Assembly: GCA_020846135.1 (NCBI GenBank)
Contig: JADLEK010000054.1
Coordinates: 1-60,707 of the forward strand
Reading direction: 5' to 3'
DNA: 60,707 bases
Origin: Gammaproteobacteria bacterium
GTDB taxonomy: Bacteria > Pseudomonadota > Gammaproteobacteria > Competibacterales > Competibacteraceae
Part shown: positions 51,001-60,707 of the stretch, piece after piece
How the letters are laid out: every line of letters starts with the position of its first letter
How positions within the stretch are numbered: position 1 is the first letter of the stretch
Position numbers and translations under genes: made by a program
Notes under the pieces: generated by a model
Told to the model about the DNA's origin: nothing
Database searches by the model: none
What the model saw: the letters and a program-made list of their open reading frames with translations, nothing else

Positions 51001-52308
51001 CGCCTGAATGCCCAGGCGGTGCAGGGTCGGAGCGCGGTTAAGCAGCACCGGATGCTCGCGGATCACTTCTTCCAGAATATCCCAGACCTGTGGCTCCTCG
51101 CGCTCGACCATTTTCTTGGCGGCCTTGATCGTGGTCGAGGAGTTCAAAAACTGCAATTTGCTGAAAATAAATGGCTTGAACAACTCCAGCGCCATTTTCT
51201 TGGGCAGGCCACACTGATGCAGACGCAAGGTGGGGCCGACCACGATCACCGATCGCCCGGAATAATCGACCCGTTTGCCGAGCAGATTCTGGCGGAACCG
51301 GCCCTGTTTGCCCTTAATCATGTCGGCCAGCGACTTCAGCGGGCGCTTGTTGCTGCCGGTAATGGCCCGACCGCGCCGGCCATTGTCCAGCAGCGAATCG
51401 ACGGCTTCCTGCAACATCCGTTTCTCATTGCGCACGATGATGTCGGGCGCGCTCAGATCCAGCAGTCGCTTCAAGCGGTTGTTGCGGTTGATGACCCGCC
51501 GGTAAAGATCGTTCAAATCCGAGGTGGCGAAACGCCCGCCATCCAGCGGCACTAGGGGCCGCAGGTCCGGTGGCAGCACCGGCAGCACGGTCAGCACCAT
51601 CCACTCCGGCTTGTTGCCGGAATTCATGAAGGATTCGGCCAGCTTGAGCCGCTTGGACAGTCGCTTGAGTTTGGTTTCCGAGCTGCATTCGAGAATTTCC
51701 TGACGCAACTGCTCAACCAGTTGTTTCAAATCCAGCCCGTGCAGCAGGGCGCGCACCGCTTCCGCGCCCATTCGGGCATCGAAGTCGTCGCCGTGCTGTT
51801 CGACTGCCTCCAGATACTGCTCATCGGTCAGAATCTGGCCCTTTTCCAGTGGGGTCATGCCGGCATCGATGACCACAAACGACTCGAAGTACAGCACCCG
51901 CTCGATGTCGCGCAGGGTCATGTCCAGCAACAGCCCGATACGGCTGGGCAGCGACTTCAGAAACCAGATGTGCGCGACCGGCGAGGCCAGTTCGATATGG
52001 CCCATGCGCTCGCGCCGCACCTTGGCCAGCGTGACCTCCACGCCACACTTTTCGCAGACGACGCCCCGGTGCTTGAGCCGTTTGTACTTCCCGCATAGGC
52101 ACTCGTAGTCTTTGGTTGGACCAAAAATCTTGGCGCAGAACAGGCCATCGCGCTCTGGTTTAAAGGTCCGGTAATTGATGGTCTCCGGTTTCTTGACCTC
52201 GCCGCGACTCCAGGCGCGGACCATCTCCGGCGAAGCCAGCCCAATGCGAATAGCGTCAAAATCTTCGAGTTCGTCGAAAGCTTTAAACGGGTTCAACAGG
52301 TCTTTCAT
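48058..52308 (-). CDS. rpoC: RNA polymerase beta' subunit RpoC
   Basis: 1416 residues, close to E. coli (1407). The start at 52308 gives the canonical '[11 protein letters not shown]'; in-frame ATGs 3 and 15 bp upstream are less likely. The zinc ribbon uses C70, C72, C85 and C88. The catalytic Mg-binding loop '[16 protein letters not shown]' (about residue 460) holds the three aspartates. The trigger loop region '[16 protein letters not shown]' and the second zinc site ('[19 protein letters not shown]') are intact. The C-terminal tail is acidic. It follows rpoB after 54 bp. Confidence 0.98.
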   Translation of the reverse strand: MKDLLNPFKAFDELEDFDAIRIGLASPEMVRAWSRGEVKKPETINYRTFKPERDGLFCAKIFGPTKDYECLCGKYKRLKHRGVVCEKCGVEVTLAKVRRERMGHIELASPVAHIWFLKSLPSRIGLLLDMTLRDIERVLYFESFVVIDAGMTPLEKGQILTDEQYLEAVEQHGDDFDARMGAEAVRALLHGLDLKQLVEQLRQEILECSSETKLKRLSKRLKLAESFMNSGNKPEWMVLTVLPVLPPDLRPLVPLDGGRFATSDLNDLYRRVINRNNRLKRLLDLSAPDIIVRNEKRMLQEAVDSLLDNGRRGRAITGSNKRPLKSLADMIKGKQGRFRQNLLGKRVDYSGRSVIVVGPTLRLHQCGLPKKMALELFKPFIFSKLQFLNSSTTIKAAKKMVEREEPQVWDILEEVIREHPVLLNRAPTLHRLGIQAFEPVLIEGKAIQLHPLVCTAFNADFDGDQMAVHVPLSIEAQLEARALMMSTNNILNPANGLPIIVPSQDVVLGLYYLTRDRINVQGEGMVFANLKEVHRAYDNPDLSQRVELHASIEVRLPQVELDKNGVPIAALCRVKTTVGRALLSDILPKGLPFALVNQTLNKKTISNLINECYRRLGLKETVIFADHLMYAGFYYATRSGSSIGFEDFKIPTQKTALLEKAVEEVKEIDNQLTQGLLTKGEFHNKVVDIWTRTNDRVAAAMMKNLGVEPVVNRQGEAVEQPSFNAVFMMADSGARGSAAQIRQLAGMRGLMAKPSGDIIETPIKANFREGLSVLEYFISTHGARKGLADTALKTANSGYLTRRLVDVAQDLVVTEFDCGASDGIEMTPVIEEGDIKEALRDRVLGRTVAHDVLKPGSDDENDKIAAGTLLDEHWVAKLDEWGIDRLLVRSAINCRTRYGVCAACYGRDLARGHRVNSGEAVGVIAAQSIGEPGTQLTMRTFHVGGATGARLTNNVQVKSRGIARLHKMKTVQRQDGHLVAVSRSGEITLVDEQGRERERYKVSYGAELSIVDGSPVEARDVIARWDPSFHPIITEVAGFVRFAEFEDGITIQSNPDEMTGLTSLVVMDPKQRGAQGKDKRPTVRLLDEYGNDLFIPGTSTLAQYPLPAGAIVNLTEGAQVAVGDIVARLPVASSRAKDITGGLPRVADLFEARKPKEQAILAEKSGIIEFGKETKGKQRLVIRDKGGDVLYEELIPKLRRINVFDGEYVEQGEMIADGEPNPHDILRLLGVPELAAYLVKEIQSVYRLQGVGINDKHIEVIIRQMLRKVDIIDPGETTFIKGEQVERTRVLEENDRAQTEGRLPARWQPILLGITKASLATESFISAASFQETTRVLTEASVRGLRDDLRGLKENVIVGRLIPAGTGLAYHLQRRENWVPSRPAVSAGHLFESSEPEKAIADGKEDDDEPEQASAD

Positions 52309-52362
52309 CATGCGATCACCCATGGAATTGCGTTGCCCTGCCGCAACCGGCGGCCATCAGCC

Positions 52363-55300
52363 TTATTCATTGCGCGCCGGCGGCAGCGCGTCGCTTTCCA
52401 GTTCGATGTTGATGCTCAGCGAGCGGATTTCCTTGACCAGCACGTTGAACGATTCGGGCATCCCGGCTTCCATCCGGTGGTTGCCGTCCACGATGTTTTT
52501 GTAGACCTTGGTGCGGCCATTCACATCATCCGACTTGACCGTCAGCATTTCCTGCAAGGTATAGGACGCGCCGTAGGCTTCCAGCGCCCACACTTCCATC
52601 TCGCCAAAGCGCTGGCCGCCGAACTGGGCCTTGCCGCCCAGCGGTTGTTGCGTGACCAGACTATAGGGACCGGTGGAGCGGGCGTGCATCTTGTCATCCA
52701 CCAGATGGTTCAGCTTGAGCATGTACATGTAGCCCACCGTCACTGGTCGGTCGAACCGGTCGCCGGTGCGACCATCGTAAAGAGTGGTCTGGCCGCTCTC
52801 CGGCAGATCGGCCAGCCGGAGCAACTCCCGCAGTTCTTCTTCGGTCGCTCCGTCGAAGACCGGGGTCGCAATCGGCACTCCGGCCCGGAGATTCTGGCTC
52901 AGCGCCTTGATCTCAGCATCGTTGAGCTGCGCCAGATCAACCTTCTGGCCCCCGACCTGGTTGTAGATGCGGTCCAAATAGGCGCGCAGATCGGCGACCT
53001 TCGCTTGAGCGTCCAGCAGTCGACCCAGCTTGAGTCCCAGTCCCTTGGCCGCCCAGCCCAGATGGGTTTCCAGCACCTGACCGACGTTCATCCGCGATGG
53101 CACCCCCAGCGGGTTCAACACGATATCGACCGGTGCGCCGTCTTCCATGTAAGGCATATCTTCCTGCGGCACGATCATCGACACCACGCCCTTGTTACCA
53201 TGGCGTCCGGCCATCTTGTCGCCCGGCTGGACCCGACGCTTGACCGCCAGATAGACCTTGACCATCTTGAGGACGCCCGGCGCCAGGTCATCGCCTTGCA
53301 CCAGCTTGCGCCGCTTTTCATCGAATTTGCGGTCGAAATCCTTGCGCTGCTGCTCCAGTTGCCGGTTGATTTTTTCGAGCTGCTCGTTGAGTTCGTCAGC
53401 CTGCATCCGAATCTCGAACCAGCGATCGCGCGGCAGGCTGTGCAGATAATCAACCGCGACCTCGCCCCGGCGCAGCCCATTGGGACCCCCCTCGGCTGGA
53501 CTGCCGACCAGCATCCGCTCCATGCGCTGATAGAGATCATCTTCGAGAATCCGCAGTTGATCGTTCAAATCCTTGCGGATTCGTTTCAGCTCGGCTTCCT
53601 CAATCTGCCGGGCGCGCGAATCCTTCTCGACCCCGTCGCGGGTAAAGACCCGGACATCGATCACCGTGCCGTCCATGCCGGATGAAACCCGCAGCGAGGT
53701 GTCCTTCACGTCCGAGGCTTTCTCGCCGAAGATCGCTCGCAGCAGTTTTTCCTCCGGGGTCAACTGGGTTTCGCCTTTGGGCGTCACCTTGCCGACCAGG
53801 ATGTCGCCAGCCTTGACTTCGGCCCCGATGAACACGATCCCGGCTTCGTCCAGCCGCGCCAGCGCGCTTTCACCCACGTTGGGGATGTCGGCGGTGATCT
53901 CTTCCGGACCCAGCTTGGTGTCGCGGGCTACGCAGGACAGTTCCTCGATATGAATGGTGGTGAACCGGTCTTCCTGCACCACCCGTTCCGAGATCAGGAT
54001 CGAGTCCTCGAAGTTGTAGCCATTCCACGGCATAAAGGCGACCAGCAGGTTCTGGCCCAGCGCCAGCTCCCCCATATCGGTGGACGGCCCATCCGCCAGT
54101 ACGTCCTTGCGCTGCTCGACCCGGTCGCCCACGCGCACCAGTGGGCGTTGGTTGATGCAGGTGTTCTGATTGGAACGGGTGTACTTGGTCAGGTTATAGA
54201 TATCCACGCCTGGCTCACCGGCTTCGGTTTCGGCGTCATTGACCCGCACCACAATCCGGGCCGCATCCACCGAATCCACTACGCCGCCGCGCCGCGCTAC
54301 GACACACACCCCGGAGTCGCGGGCAACGATCCGCTCCATACCGGTACCCACCAGTGGCTTCTCGGCCAGCAGGGTCGGCACCGCCTGGCGCTGCATGTTG
54401 GAACCCATCAGCGCCCGGTTGGCGTCGTCGTGTTCCAGAAACGGGATCAGCGCTGCTGCTACCGACACGATTTGTTTTGGCGACACATCCATGTATTGCA
54501 CCTTGTCCGGCGCAGTCAAGGTGAATTCGTTCTGATGGCGGCAGGACACCAGTTCATCGGTCAACCGACCTTTCGGATCCAGGGCCGTGTTAGCCTGGGC
54601 GATGACATACTGGCCTTCCTCAATCGCTGACAGGTAGTCAATCCGGTCTACCACCCGCCCGTTTTCAACCCGCCGGTACGGAGTTTCCAGGAAGCCATAG
54701 GCATTGGTCCGGGCATAGACCGCCAGCGAGTTGATCAGGCCAATGTTCGGGCCTTCCGGCGTCTCAATCGGGCACACCCGGCCATAGTGGGTCGCATGAA
54801 CATCGCGCACTTCAAACCCGGCGCGCTCGCGGGTCAGACCACCCGGCCCCAGCGCCGACACCCGGCGCTTGTGGGTCACCTCGGACAGCGGATTGTTTTG
54901 GTCCATGAACTGCGACAGTTGCGAGGACCCGAAAAATTCCTTGATCGCGGCGGCGACCGGCTTGGCGTTGATCAGATCCTGCGGCGTCAGGCCCTCGGCT
55001 TCGGCCAGGCTGAGCCGTTCCTTGACCGCCCGCTCGACCCGCACCAGGCCGATGCGGAACACGTTTTCGGTCATCTCGCCGACACAGCGGATCCGGCGAT
55101 TGCCCAAGTGATCGATATCATCCACCACGCCATTACCGTTCTTGATATCAATCAGCATCTTGAGTACGGCCAGAATATCTTCCATGGCCAGTACGCCAGG
55201 CAGATGATCTCTCACCGGGAACTCGGCAAGGCCACGATCCTGAATCGTTTTTAATTTGTCGCGCGTCAGCTTTTCGTTATTTCTGGCGAGAATGGCGCCG

Positions 55301-56676
55301 GTCTGGGGATGAACCAGATCGCTGACTGGAAATTTGCCGACCGCCTCGTCAAAGGGGGGCTGGATCACCGGGTAAGGCGTCCGGCGCTGACCGACCCGGC
55401 TGTCAAACTTCATCCGGCCCACATCGGACAGATCGTAGCGATCCGCAGAAAAAAACAGGTCATGCAACAAGCGCTGAGCCGCGTCCTTGGTGGGCGGTTC
55501 GCCGGGACGCATCATCCGGTAAATTTCGACCTGGGCGTCCCACTGGCTGCGGCTCGTATCCGCCCGCAGGGTGTTGGCGATGTAGGGGCCGCAATTGACC
55601 TCATTGACATAGATGATCTGGAATTCGCTAATGCCGCCAGCCTGAAGTTTCTCCAGCGTAGCCAGCGTCAGGATCTCATTGGCCTGCGCCAGCACTTCGC
55701 CGGTCTCCGGGTTCGATAAATCGCGGGCCAGGATTTTTCCGTCCAGATATTCAGCCGGGACTTGCAGATCCTGAATGCCCGCTTTGGTCAGCTTGCTCAC
55801 ATCCCTGGCGGTGATCCGTTTGCCCGCCTTCACCACCACCTGATCGCCCACCCGGATATCGAAGCTGGCGGTTTCACCCTGCAAGCGTTCGGGCTTCAGA
55901 TCCAGCGTGAACAGTTCATTTTCATCATTGCGCCGGACCGTGTTGGTCTCGAAGAAGATGTCGAGAATCTTCTCATTGACGCTGCGGGCGTTGGGATCAT
56001 TAGGATTGGGATCATCAAACAATGCCCGCAACAGGATGCTGACGGGCAGTTTGCGCCGGCGGTCAATGCGGGCGTAAACGATGTCTTTAATGTCGAATTC
56101 AAAATCCAGCCAGGAGCCGCGATAGGGGATAATCCGCGCTGAATGCAGCAGCTTGCCGGAAGAATGGCTCTTGCCCTTGTCGTGATCGAAAAACACCCCC
56201 GGCGAGCGGTGTAATTGCGAAACAATGACCCTCTCGGTGCCGTTAATGACGAAGGTGCCGTTATCGGTCATCAGCGGCAATTCGCCGAGATAGACTTCGT
56301 TTTCCTTGATTTCCTTGATTTTCGGCGCGCCGGCTTCCGCTTCCTTGTCCATCAGCGCCAATTTCAGCCGTACCCGCAAGGGCGCAGCATAGGTCAGGCC
56401 GCGTAACTGGCATTCGCGGACATCGAAGCCCGGTTCGCCCAAGCGATAGCTGACGTATTCCAGCCGGGCATTGCCCGAATAACTGACAATAGGGAACACC
56501 GAGCGGAAAGCGGCATGCAATCCCGCCTCCCGGCGTTCTCCTGGCGGCGTGTCGGCTTGCAGGAACTCGCGATACGAATCCAGTTGAATCGCCAGCAAAT
56601 AAGGGACTTCGAGAATGCTGGAGCGTTTGCCAAAGTCTTTACGAATGCGCCGCTTTTCAGTAAAGGTATAGGCCAT
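52363..56676 (-). CDS. rpoB: RNA polymerase beta subunit RpoB
   Basis: 1437 residues; E. coli RpoB has 1342. It starts '[20 protein letters not shown]'. The rifampicin region '[20 protein letters not shown]' and '[12 protein letters not shown]' keeps the wild-type residues, so nothing suggests rifampicin resistance. The end '[12 protein letters not shown]' is canonical. Much of the extra length is an insert at about residues 429-490 (roughly 55205-55390) between '[11 protein letters not shown]' and '[20 protein letters not shown]'. That insert resembles the preceding '[20 protein letters not shown]' module and may be a partial duplication. It lies 205 bp after rplL. Confidence 0.98.
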   Translation of the reverse strand: MAYTFTEKRRIRKDFGKRSSILEVPYLLAIQLDSYREFLQADTPPGERREAGLHAAFRSVFPIVSYSGNARLEYVSYRLGEPGFDVRECQLRGLTYAAPLRVRLKLALMDKEAEAGAPKIKEIKENEVYLGELPLMTDNGTFVINGTERVIVSQLHRSPGVFFDHDKGKSHSSGKLLHSARIIPYRGSWLDFEFDIKDIVYARIDRRRKLPVSILLRALFDDPNPNDPNARSVNEKILDIFFETNTVRRNDENELFTLDLKPERLQGETASFDIRVGDQVVVKAGKRITARDVSKLTKAGIQDLQVPAEYLDGKILARDLSNPETGEVLAQANEILTLATLEKLQAGGISEFQIIYVNEVNCGPYIANTLRADTSRSQWDAQVEIYRMMRPGEPPTKDAAQRLLHDLFFSADRYDLSDVGRMKFDSRVGQRRTPYPVIQPPFDEAVGKFPVSDLVHPQTGAILARNNEKLTRDKLKTIQDRGLAEFPVRDHLPGVLAMEDILAVLKMLIDIKNGNGVVDDIDHLGNRRIRCVGEMTENVFRIGLVRVERAVKERLSLAEAEGLTPQDLINAKPVAAAIKEFFGSSQLSQFMDQNNPLSEVTHKRRVSALGPGGLTRERAGFEVRDVHATHYGRVCPIETPEGPNIGLINSLAVYARTNAYGFLETPYRRVENGRVVDRIDYLSAIEEGQYVIAQANTALDPKGRLTDELVSCRHQNEFTLTAPDKVQYMDVSPKQIVSVAAALIPFLEHDDANRALMGSNMQRQAVPTLLAEKPLVGTGMERIVARDSGVCVVARRGGVVDSVDAARIVVRVNDAETEAGEPGVDIYNLTKYTRSNQNTCINQRPLVRVGDRVEQRKDVLADGPSTDMGELALGQNLLVAFMPWNGYNFEDSILISERVVQEDRFTTIHIEELSCVARDTKLGPEEITADIPNVGESALARLDEAGIVFIGAEVKAGDILVGKVTPKGETQLTPEEKLLRAIFGEKASDVKDTSLRVSSGMDGTVIDVRVFTRDGVEKDSRARQIEEAELKRIRKDLNDQLRILEDDLYQRMERMLVGSPAEGGPNGLRRGEVAVDYLHSLPRDRWFEIRMQADELNEQLEKINRQLEQQRKDFDRKFDEKRRKLVQGDDLAPGVLKMVKVYLAVKRRVQPGDKMAGRHGNKGVVSMIVPQEDMPYMEDGAPVDIVLNPLGVPSRMNVGQVLETHLGWAAKGLGLKLGRLLDAQAKVADLRAYLDRIYNQVGGQKVDLAQLNDAEIKALSQNLRAGVPIATPVFDGATEEELRELLRLADLPESGQTTLYDGRTGDRFDRPVTVGYMYMLKLNHLVDDKMHARSTGPYSLVTQQPLGGKAQFGGQRFGEMEVWALEAYGASYTLQEMLTVKSDDVNGRTKVYKNIVDGNHRMEAGMPESFNVLVKEIRSLSINIELESDALPPARNE

Positions 56677-56791
56677 CGGGATTCCTCATCACGGAGTTTC
56701 ACCCGCCACTGCCGGCGGATGCGAATTAAAACGACCCGCCATCCTGGCCGGGCTTGTTGATCAAAAACCTGGGTCTATGCAAACAGAAACA

Positions 56792-56874
56792 GGCCGGCGA
56801 CTACGGTCGCCAGCCGTCCCGTTCGGTCCGTTCAAGCCGGACATGCGCGGTGCCGAACCCCCACCGGGGTGGGT
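56792..56874 (-). promoter_or_regulatory. Hairpins in the rplL-rpoB spacer (possible attenuator/processing site)
   Basis: In the 205-bp spacer two stem-loops are readable on the minus strand. The first, directly after rplL (56857-56874), is ACCCACC...GGTGGGT-like with a two-base bulge. The second (56792-56815) has GGCGAC/GTCGCC around TACG plus GGC/GCC, and is followed by a mildly T-rich GTTTCTGTTTGC. Enterobacteria use a partial terminator and an RNase III site here to lower rpoBC expression relative to the ribosomal proteins; the same role is inferred. Confidence 0.5.
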
Positions 56875-56881
56875 AGCACGC

Positions 56882-57253
56882 CTATTTGACGTCGACCTTG
56901 GCGCCAGCTTCTTCCAGCTTCTTCTTGACGTCTTCGGCCTCAGCCTTCGGAATCGCTTCCTTGATCAGCGAGGGAACGCCCTCCACCAGATCCTTGGCTT
57001 CTTTCAGTCCCAGGCCAGTCAGGGCGCGAACCACCTTGATCACCTCGACCTTCTTCTCGCCGAAGCTGCTCATCACCACATCAAACTCGGTCTTTTCCTC
57101 GACCGGGGCGGCAGCGGCGGCGGCAGCCACCGGGGCGGCGGCTACGGCGGCAGTGACGCCGAATTTTTCTTCCATCGCCGTGATCAGATCGACCACATCC
57201 ATCACGGTCATGCCGGCGATGGTTTCCAGAATGTCTTCTTTTGAAACGGCCAT
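56882..57253 (-). CDS. rplL: Ribosomal protein bL12 (L7/L12)
   Basis: 123 residues forming the flexible stalk that recruits translation factors. The N-terminal dimerisation domain is '[20 protein letters not shown]'. The Ala/Val-rich hinge follows (about residues 35-52). The C-terminal domain reads '[20 protein letters not shown]' and '[20 protein letters not shown]'. The ATG at 57253 is preferred over one at 57259 because MAVSKED fits the family start. It lies 35 bp after rplJ. Confidence 0.97.
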   Translation of the reverse strand: MAVSKEDILETIAGMTVMDVVDLITAMEEKFGVTAAVAAAPVAAAAAAAPVEEKTEFDVVMSSFGEKKVEVIKVVRALTGLGLKEAKDLVEGVPSLIKEAIPKAEAEDVKKKLEEAGAKVDVK

Positions 57254-57288
57254 TACCAATTTGCTCCTGGTAAAAATCGGGAAATGCG

Positions 57289-57858
57289 TCAGGCAGCGTC
57301 GGAAACCGGAACCGCTGAAGCGGTTATTTCGGCTTCTTTCTGCTGCCGGATCGCGTCAATGGTGCGCACCAGCTTGCTGGGAATCTCGTTGAAGGTCCGC
57401 GCCAGTTTGTCGAGCGGGGCCCGCAGGGTGGCCATCAGTAAACTGATCGCTTCGTCACGGGTGGGCAGGTTGGCGAGTCGCTCCAGTTCACTGGCTGGAA
57501 ACGCCTGGCCACCGACAGCCAAGGCCTTGACTATCAGCTTATCGTTGGCCTTTTCCTTCAGAAATTCCTTGAAAATCCGCGCTGCCGCGCCTGGTTCCTG
57601 CTGGGAGAACGCCAGAATCAGCGGCCCCGTCAGACTCGGTTGCAGGCACTCGAACTCGGTCCCTTGCACGGCGCGCCGGGCCAAGGTGTTCTTGACAACG
57701 CGCAGATAGACACCGGTTTCCCGCGCTTTGACGCGCAGGGCAGTAATCTGGGCGACCTTCAGCCCACGATACTCGGCAGCAATTGCGGAGTGCGCACTGG
57801 CGGCCACTTTGGCGACTTCGGCCACCACAGCCTGTTTTTCCGCCAGATTGAGACTCAT
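57289..57858 (-). CDS. rplJ: Ribosomal protein uL10
   Basis: 189 residues. It forms the base of the L7/L12 stalk. The N-terminal rRNA-binding domain has '[20 protein letters not shown]' and '[20 protein letters not shown]', followed by '[18 protein letters not shown]'. The C-terminal helix that carries L12 dimers ends the protein with '[20 protein letters not shown]'. It is somewhat longer than E. coli L10 (165 residues), with an extended C-terminal region. Its complex with L12 typically represses its own mRNA through the leader upstream. Confidence 0.97.
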   Translation of the reverse strand: MSLNLAEKQAVVAEVAKVAASAHSAIAAEYRGLKVAQITALRVKARETGVYLRVVKNTLARRAVQGTEFECLQPSLTGPLILAFSQQEPGAAARIFKEFLKEKANDKLIVKALAVGGQAFPASELERLANLPTRDEAISLLMATLRAPLDKLARTFNEIPSKLVRTIDAIRQQKEAEITASAVPVSDAA

Positions 57859-58092
57859 TGCAGTACCTCTCGCGGTTGGATTCTCCGCGGTTGCGGAGGG
57901 AAAAACGGCGGCCAGACCAGGAAAAATCCGGAAGGGCTTGCCGTCTGCGCAGGTAGACCCGCTAACAAAAGCCGGAAACGATTAAGCCCGAAGGCGCCTG
58001 CGGTCTTTGACGCAGGCCAGAGACTCTGGCCGGCCCAAAGTTCATACGCTCCGGCAGTCAGCCGGAGCGCGGAAATAGATGTTCAGCATGAC
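57859..58092 (-). promoter_or_regulatory. rplJ leader region with hairpins (probable L10 autoregulatory leader)
   Basis: The 234-bp gap between rplA and rplJ has three readable structures on the minus strand: a perfect 8-bp stem CGCTCCGG/CCGGAGCG (58047-58069), a perfect 8-bp stem GGCCAGAG/CTCTGGCC (58015-58031), and CCTGCG...CGCAGG just after it. Further down is 'CCTGCGCAGACGGCAAGC'. In many bacteria this gap holds the rplJL promoter and the leader to which L10-L12 binds. Size, position and structure fit; the exact binding site is inferred. Confidence 0.6.
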
Positions 58093-58788
58093 TCAGAACG
58101 TCAGACTGGCCTGATCCACCGCCAACCCCGGCCCCATGGTGGTCGAAACGGTAATACGGCGGATATAGACACCCTTGGAAGTGGCCGGTTTGATCTTTTG
58201 CAGGTCATGCAACAGCGCCTGAAGATTTTCCCGTAACTGATCAGCGGCAAAATCCACCTTGCCGATGGTGCAGTGGATGATGCCGGCCTTGTCGGTGCGG
58301 TAACGAACCTGCCCGGCCTTGGCATTGTTGATCGCGCCGACCACATCAGGCGTCACGGTGCCGACCTTGGGATTAGGCATCAAGCCGCGGGGGCCGAGAA
58401 TCTTGCCGAGCTGACCGACCACTCGCATGGCGTCAGGGGCAGCGATCACGACGTCAAAGTCGAGATTGCCGGCCTTGACTGACTCAGCCAGATCTTCAAA
58501 CCCAACGATATCGGCGCCGGCAGCGCGGGCAGCGTCAGCGCTCGCGCCTTGGGCAAACACCGCGACCCGCACCGTTTTACCGGTGCCATGCGGCAACACC
58601 GTAGCGCTGCGCACCACCTGATCCGACTTGCGGGGATCGACGCCCAGGTTGACGGCGACATCGACCGCTTCCCGGAACTTGGCGCTGGCCAGTTCCTTGA
58701 GCAATCCCAAGGCTTCTTCAATCGGATAAAACTTGCCGGGGGTCAGTTTGGCGCGAATCGCCTGCAACCGTTTGGAAAGCTTGGCCAT
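58093..58788 (-). CDS. rplA: Ribosomal protein uL1
   Basis: 231 residues. It binds 23S rRNA at the E-site stalk and usually represses its own operon mRNA. The start '[20 protein letters not shown]' and '[19 protein letters not shown]' are canonical. The L1 signature '[20 protein letters not shown]' is intact, followed by '[20 protein letters not shown]' and the terminal '[19 protein letters not shown]'. It starts 3 bp after the rplK stop, so the two are probably translated together. Confidence 0.98.
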   Translation of the reverse strand: MAKLSKRLQAIRAKLTPGKFYPIEEALGLLKELASAKFREAVDVAVNLGVDPRKSDQVVRSATVLPHGTGKTVRVAVFAQGASADAARAAGADIVGFEDLAESVKAGNLDFDVVIAAPDAMRVVGQLGKILGPRGLMPNPKVGTVTPDVVGAINNAKAGQVRYRTDKAGIIHCTIGKVDFAADQLRENLQALLHDLQKIKPATSKGVYIRRITVSTTMGPGLAVDQASLTF

Positions 58789-58791
58789 GAC

Positions 58792-59223
58792 TTATACCCC
58801 TTCCACATTGAGGCCCATCGAGCGGGCGCTGCCGGCAATGGTCCGCACCGCGGCATCGAGATCGGCGGCAGTCAGATCGGGCATCTTGGTCTTGGCGACT
58901 TCTTCCAGTTGCGCGCGGGTCACGGTGCCGATCTTCTTGGTGTTGGGATTGGCGCTGCCCTTGTCGAGACCCAGCGCTTTTCTCAGCAGCACCGAGGCCG
59001 GCGGGGTTTTCATGATGAAGGTGAAGCTGCGGTCGCTGTAGACCGTAATCACCACCGGAATCGGCAGGCCCGGCTCCAGATGCTGGGTCTGGGCGTTGAA
59101 GGTCTTGCAGAATTCCATGATGTTCACGCCATGCTGGCCCAAGGCGGGACCGACCGGCGGACTGGGATTGGCCTTGGCGGCCGCGACCTGCAGTTTGACG
59201 TAAGCAGTGACTTTCTTTGCCAT
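58792..59223 (-). CDS. rplK: Ribosomal protein uL11
   Basis: 143 residues, the usual length. '[20 protein letters not shown]' and '[18 protein letters not shown]' form the N-terminal domain that contacts release factors and RelA. '[20 protein letters not shown]' and the end '[18 protein letters not shown]' form the rRNA-binding C-terminal domain. It is the first ribosomal gene of the cluster after nusG and is separated from it by a terminator-like hairpin, so it probably has its own promoter within 59224-59290. Confidence 0.98.
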   Translation of the reverse strand: MAKKVTAYVKLQVAAAKANPSPPVGPALGQHGVNIMEFCKTFNAQTQHLEPGLPIPVVITVYSDRSFTFIMKTPPASVLLRKALGLDKGSANPNTKKIGTVTRAQLEEVAKTKMPDLTAADLDAAVRTIAGSARSMGLNVEGV

Positions 59224-59289
59224 TGTTGCTCCTGTCGGGTGCGAACGCCTTACGGCTCCCCGGATGAATCGCCTGACAGTCAGGCGGTG

Positions 59290-59315
59290 AAAAAAGCGAC
59301 CGGCGACAACCGGTC
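59290..59315 (-). terminator. Terminator-like hairpin at the end of nusG
   Basis: On the minus strand GACCGG (59310-59315) pairs with CCGGTC (59298-59303) around a six-base loop, then GC and six T residues (59290-59295). The stem includes two bases of the nusG stop codon. It would separate secE-nusG from rplKA transcripts, or act as a partial attenuator. Confidence 0.75.
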
Positions 59316-59853
59316 AGCGCGAGGCTTTTTCGACCTGGCTGAACTCCAGTTCGACCGGGGTAGTACGGCCAAAGATCATAACCCCTACCCGCAGCCGGCT
59401 CTTTTCGTAATTGACTTCTTCAACCATGCCTTCGAAATCATTAAAGGGGCCGTCATTGACCCGAACCATCTCGCCCGGTTCGTACAGCACCTTGGGCTTG
59501 GGCTTGTCGACCCCGTCCTGAACCCGTTGCAGGATGGTCTGCGCTTCCTTTTCAGAGATCGGCGCCGGCTTGTCGCTGGTGCCTCCGATGAAACCGAGTA
59601 CTTTCTGGGTCTCGCGGACCAGATGCCAGGTTTCGTTATCCATCTCCATCTGCACCAGCACATAGCCGGGGAAAAATTTGCGGTCGCTCTTGCGCTTTTG
59701 ACCATCGCGCATCTCAACCACTTCTTCGGTCGGCACCAGCACCTGACCAAACCGCTCGTTGAGGCTTTCGCGATTAATCCGATCCAGCAAGGATCGCTTG
59801 ACCTGCTGTTCAAAACCGGAATACGCCTGAACTACATACCACCGCATTGCCAT
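59314..59853 (-). CDS. nusG: Transcription antitermination factor NusG
   Basis: 179 residues. The NGN domain starts '[20 protein letters not shown]' and contains '[20 protein letters not shown]', the surface that binds RNA polymerase. The C-terminal KOW domain reads '[20 protein letters not shown]', which contacts Rho and ribosomal protein S10. A GGAG 7 bp before the ATG at 59853 supports this start over the ATG two codons later. It follows secE with a 12-bp gap. Confidence 0.97.
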   Translation of the reverse strand: MAMRWYVVQAYSGFEQQVKRSLLDRINRESLNERFGQVLVPTEEVVEMRDGQKRKSDRKFFPGYVLVQMEMDNETWHLVRETQKVLGFIGGTSDKPAPISEKEAQTILQRVQDGVDKPKPKVLYEPGEMVRVNDGPFNDFEGMVEEVNYEKSRLRVGVMIFGRTTPVELEFSQVEKASR

Positions 59854-59865
59854 GCCGTCGCTCCG

Positions 59866-60240
59866 CTAACCGGTAATCAGGCGAATGAGCCAGAACAGAA
59901 TGACGTCCAGCAACCACAGCAACAAGCCCATGATTACCACCATGGCGATTACGATCAGAGTGGTTTGCGTGGTTTCGGCCCGGGTCGGCCATACGACCTT
60001 ACGGACTTCAGCACGGGCGCCTTGGATGAACTCCAGGGTTTCTGCGCCCAATTCAGTTTTCAGGGCCAGGACCACTGCCCCGCCGAACGCCGCCAGTAAA
60101 CCAATTACTCGCATCAGCAGCGAGTAATTGGCGAACAGATAAAAGGCGGCAAGCGCGATCACGACGATAGCGCCGGCGCCGATCAGCTTGATGTTGTCAG
60201 CGCGGTTAATCTCTTGCGTTTCAGGTTTGGTGGGGTTCAT
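59866..60240 (-). CDS. secE: Preprotein translocase subunit SecE
   Basis: 124 residues in the three-helix gammaproteobacterial form. Helices are 'LIGAGAIVVIALAAFYLFAN' and 'LMRVIGLLAAFGGAVVLALK', followed by the conserved amphipathic part 'FIQGARAEVRKVVWPTRAET' and the last helix 'TLIVIAMVVIMGLLLWLLDV'. It clamps the SecY channel. The ATG at 60240 (MNPTKPETQ) is preferred over an in-frame ATG at 60261; neither has a strong ribosome-binding site. It lies between tRNA-Trp and nusG, as in E. coli. Confidence 0.95.
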   Translation of the reverse strand: MNPTKPETQEINRADNIKLIGAGAIVVIALAAFYLFANYSLLMRVIGLLAAFGGAVVLALKTELGAETLEFIQGARAEVRKVVWPTRAETTQTTLIVIAMVVIMGLLLWLLDVILFWLIRLITG

Positions 60241-60322
60241 GCAGATTTCGACTTTGCCCATCCCCAGAGATTTTCACCCGCCGGGAGGGGCAGGTGAAAT
60301 CGGGAATGCGCCATGAAAAAGA

Positions 60323-60398
<76 letters not shown>

Positions 60399-60456
60399 GT
60401 AACGTACTACACCGGATGACACCCCAGCCGAGACACCATCCGGCTCTTGCACTGAC

Positions 60457-60707
60457 TCACTCAAGAATCTTGGCGACGACGCCGGCGCCGACCGTCCGTC
60501 CACCTTCGCGGATGGCAAAGCGTAAGCCGTCATCCATCGCAATCGGGGCGATCAGGTTGATCACCAGCCGCACGTTGTCGCCCGGCATCACCATTTCCAC
60601 CCCTTCCGGCAAGTCGACCGAACCCGTCACGTCAGTGGTGCGGAAATAAAACTGCGGTCGGTAGCCTTTGAAGAACGGGGTGTGCCGCCCGCCTTCTTCC
60701 TTGCCCA
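60457..60707 (-). CDS. tuf: Elongation factor Tu, C-terminal part (gene runs off the window)
   Basis: The last about 83 codons of EF-Tu, continuing beyond the window. The end reads '[20 protein letters not shown]' followed by 'AKILE' and TGA, with upstream '[19 protein letters not shown]'-like domain III sequence. EF-Tu delivers aminoacyl-tRNA to the ribosome. Position before tRNA-Trp and secE matches tufB of other gammaproteobacteria. Confidence 0.96.
   Translation of the reverse strand, partial: GKEEGGRHTPFFKGYRPQFYFRTTDVTGSVDLPEGVEMVMPGDNVRLVINLIAPIAMDDGLRFAIREGGRTVGAGVVAKILE

Noticed and set aside
52333..53685. 450-codon open frame on the plus strand opposite rpoB
   Set aside because: The opposite strand is highly conserved rpoB; the plus-strand protein is a low-complexity His/Gln-rich shadow.
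58047..58069. Perfect 8-bp hairpin after rplA as a terminator
   Set aside because: No T-run follows on the minus strand, so it is better treated as part of the rplJ leader.

Overview
The window reads as chromosomal DNA of a GC-rich, motile gammaproteobacterium. The main grounds are ZipA in a smc-zipA-ligA row, a Pil-Chp locus beside tonB-gshB as in Pseudomonas, a FlhF/FlhG/FliA polar-flagellum set with MotC/MotD stators, and the tuf-tRNA(Trp)-secE-nusG-rplKAJL-rpoBC order. A Chromatiales/Competibacter-like lineage is my guess; nothing here proves a genus. There is no rRNA, CRISPR array, prophage or complete insertion sequence.

Layout. 1-12.8 kb (+): late flagellar operon, fliLMNOPQR-flhBA-flhFG-fliA-motCD-DUF2802, tightly packed and co-directional. 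The cheYZAB genes that sit between fliA and motC in Pseudomonas are absent. 12.8-19.4 kb (-): ligA, zipA, smc (DNA joining, division, chromosome condensation). 19.4-27.9 kb (-): a reduced Pil-Chp chemosensory operon (pilI, pilJ, a 1670-residue ChpA/PilL hybrid kinase, a ChpC-like CheW), without pilG, pilH, pilK or chpB. 28.1-30.1 kb (+): gshB and a TonB-like protein.

30.1-38.4 kb is the most accessory-looking part. A UbiE-like methyltransferase and an FkbO/Hyg5/XanB2-type chorismatase are divergent from a coupled operon: acyl carrier protein, NodB-type deacetylase, LpxL-like acyltransferase, DUF218 protein, hot-dog dehydratase, LolA-like carrier and MMPL exporter. These resemble the aryl-starter, tailoring and export parts of an aryl-polyene/xanthomonadin cluster, but no ketosynthase, ketoreductase or acyl-ligase is present. 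Downstream lie a short coupled ORF, a DUF1475 gene, a broken DUF1295 remnant and a cyclopropane-synthase-like methyltransferase.

40.2-47.8 kb: cytochrome b561, rlmJ, a small MITE-like element with 8-bp flanking duplications, a single-chain topoisomerase III-RecQ fusion, and a two-gene ABC-2 transporter. Several intergenic gaps here carry inverted-repeat elements that share end sequences. 48-60.7 kb (-): rpoC, rpoB, rplL, rplJ, rplA, rplK, nusG, secE, tRNA-Trp and the 3' end of tuf, with terminator and leader hairpins. The rpoB product carries an insert of about 60 residues relative to the E. coli protein.
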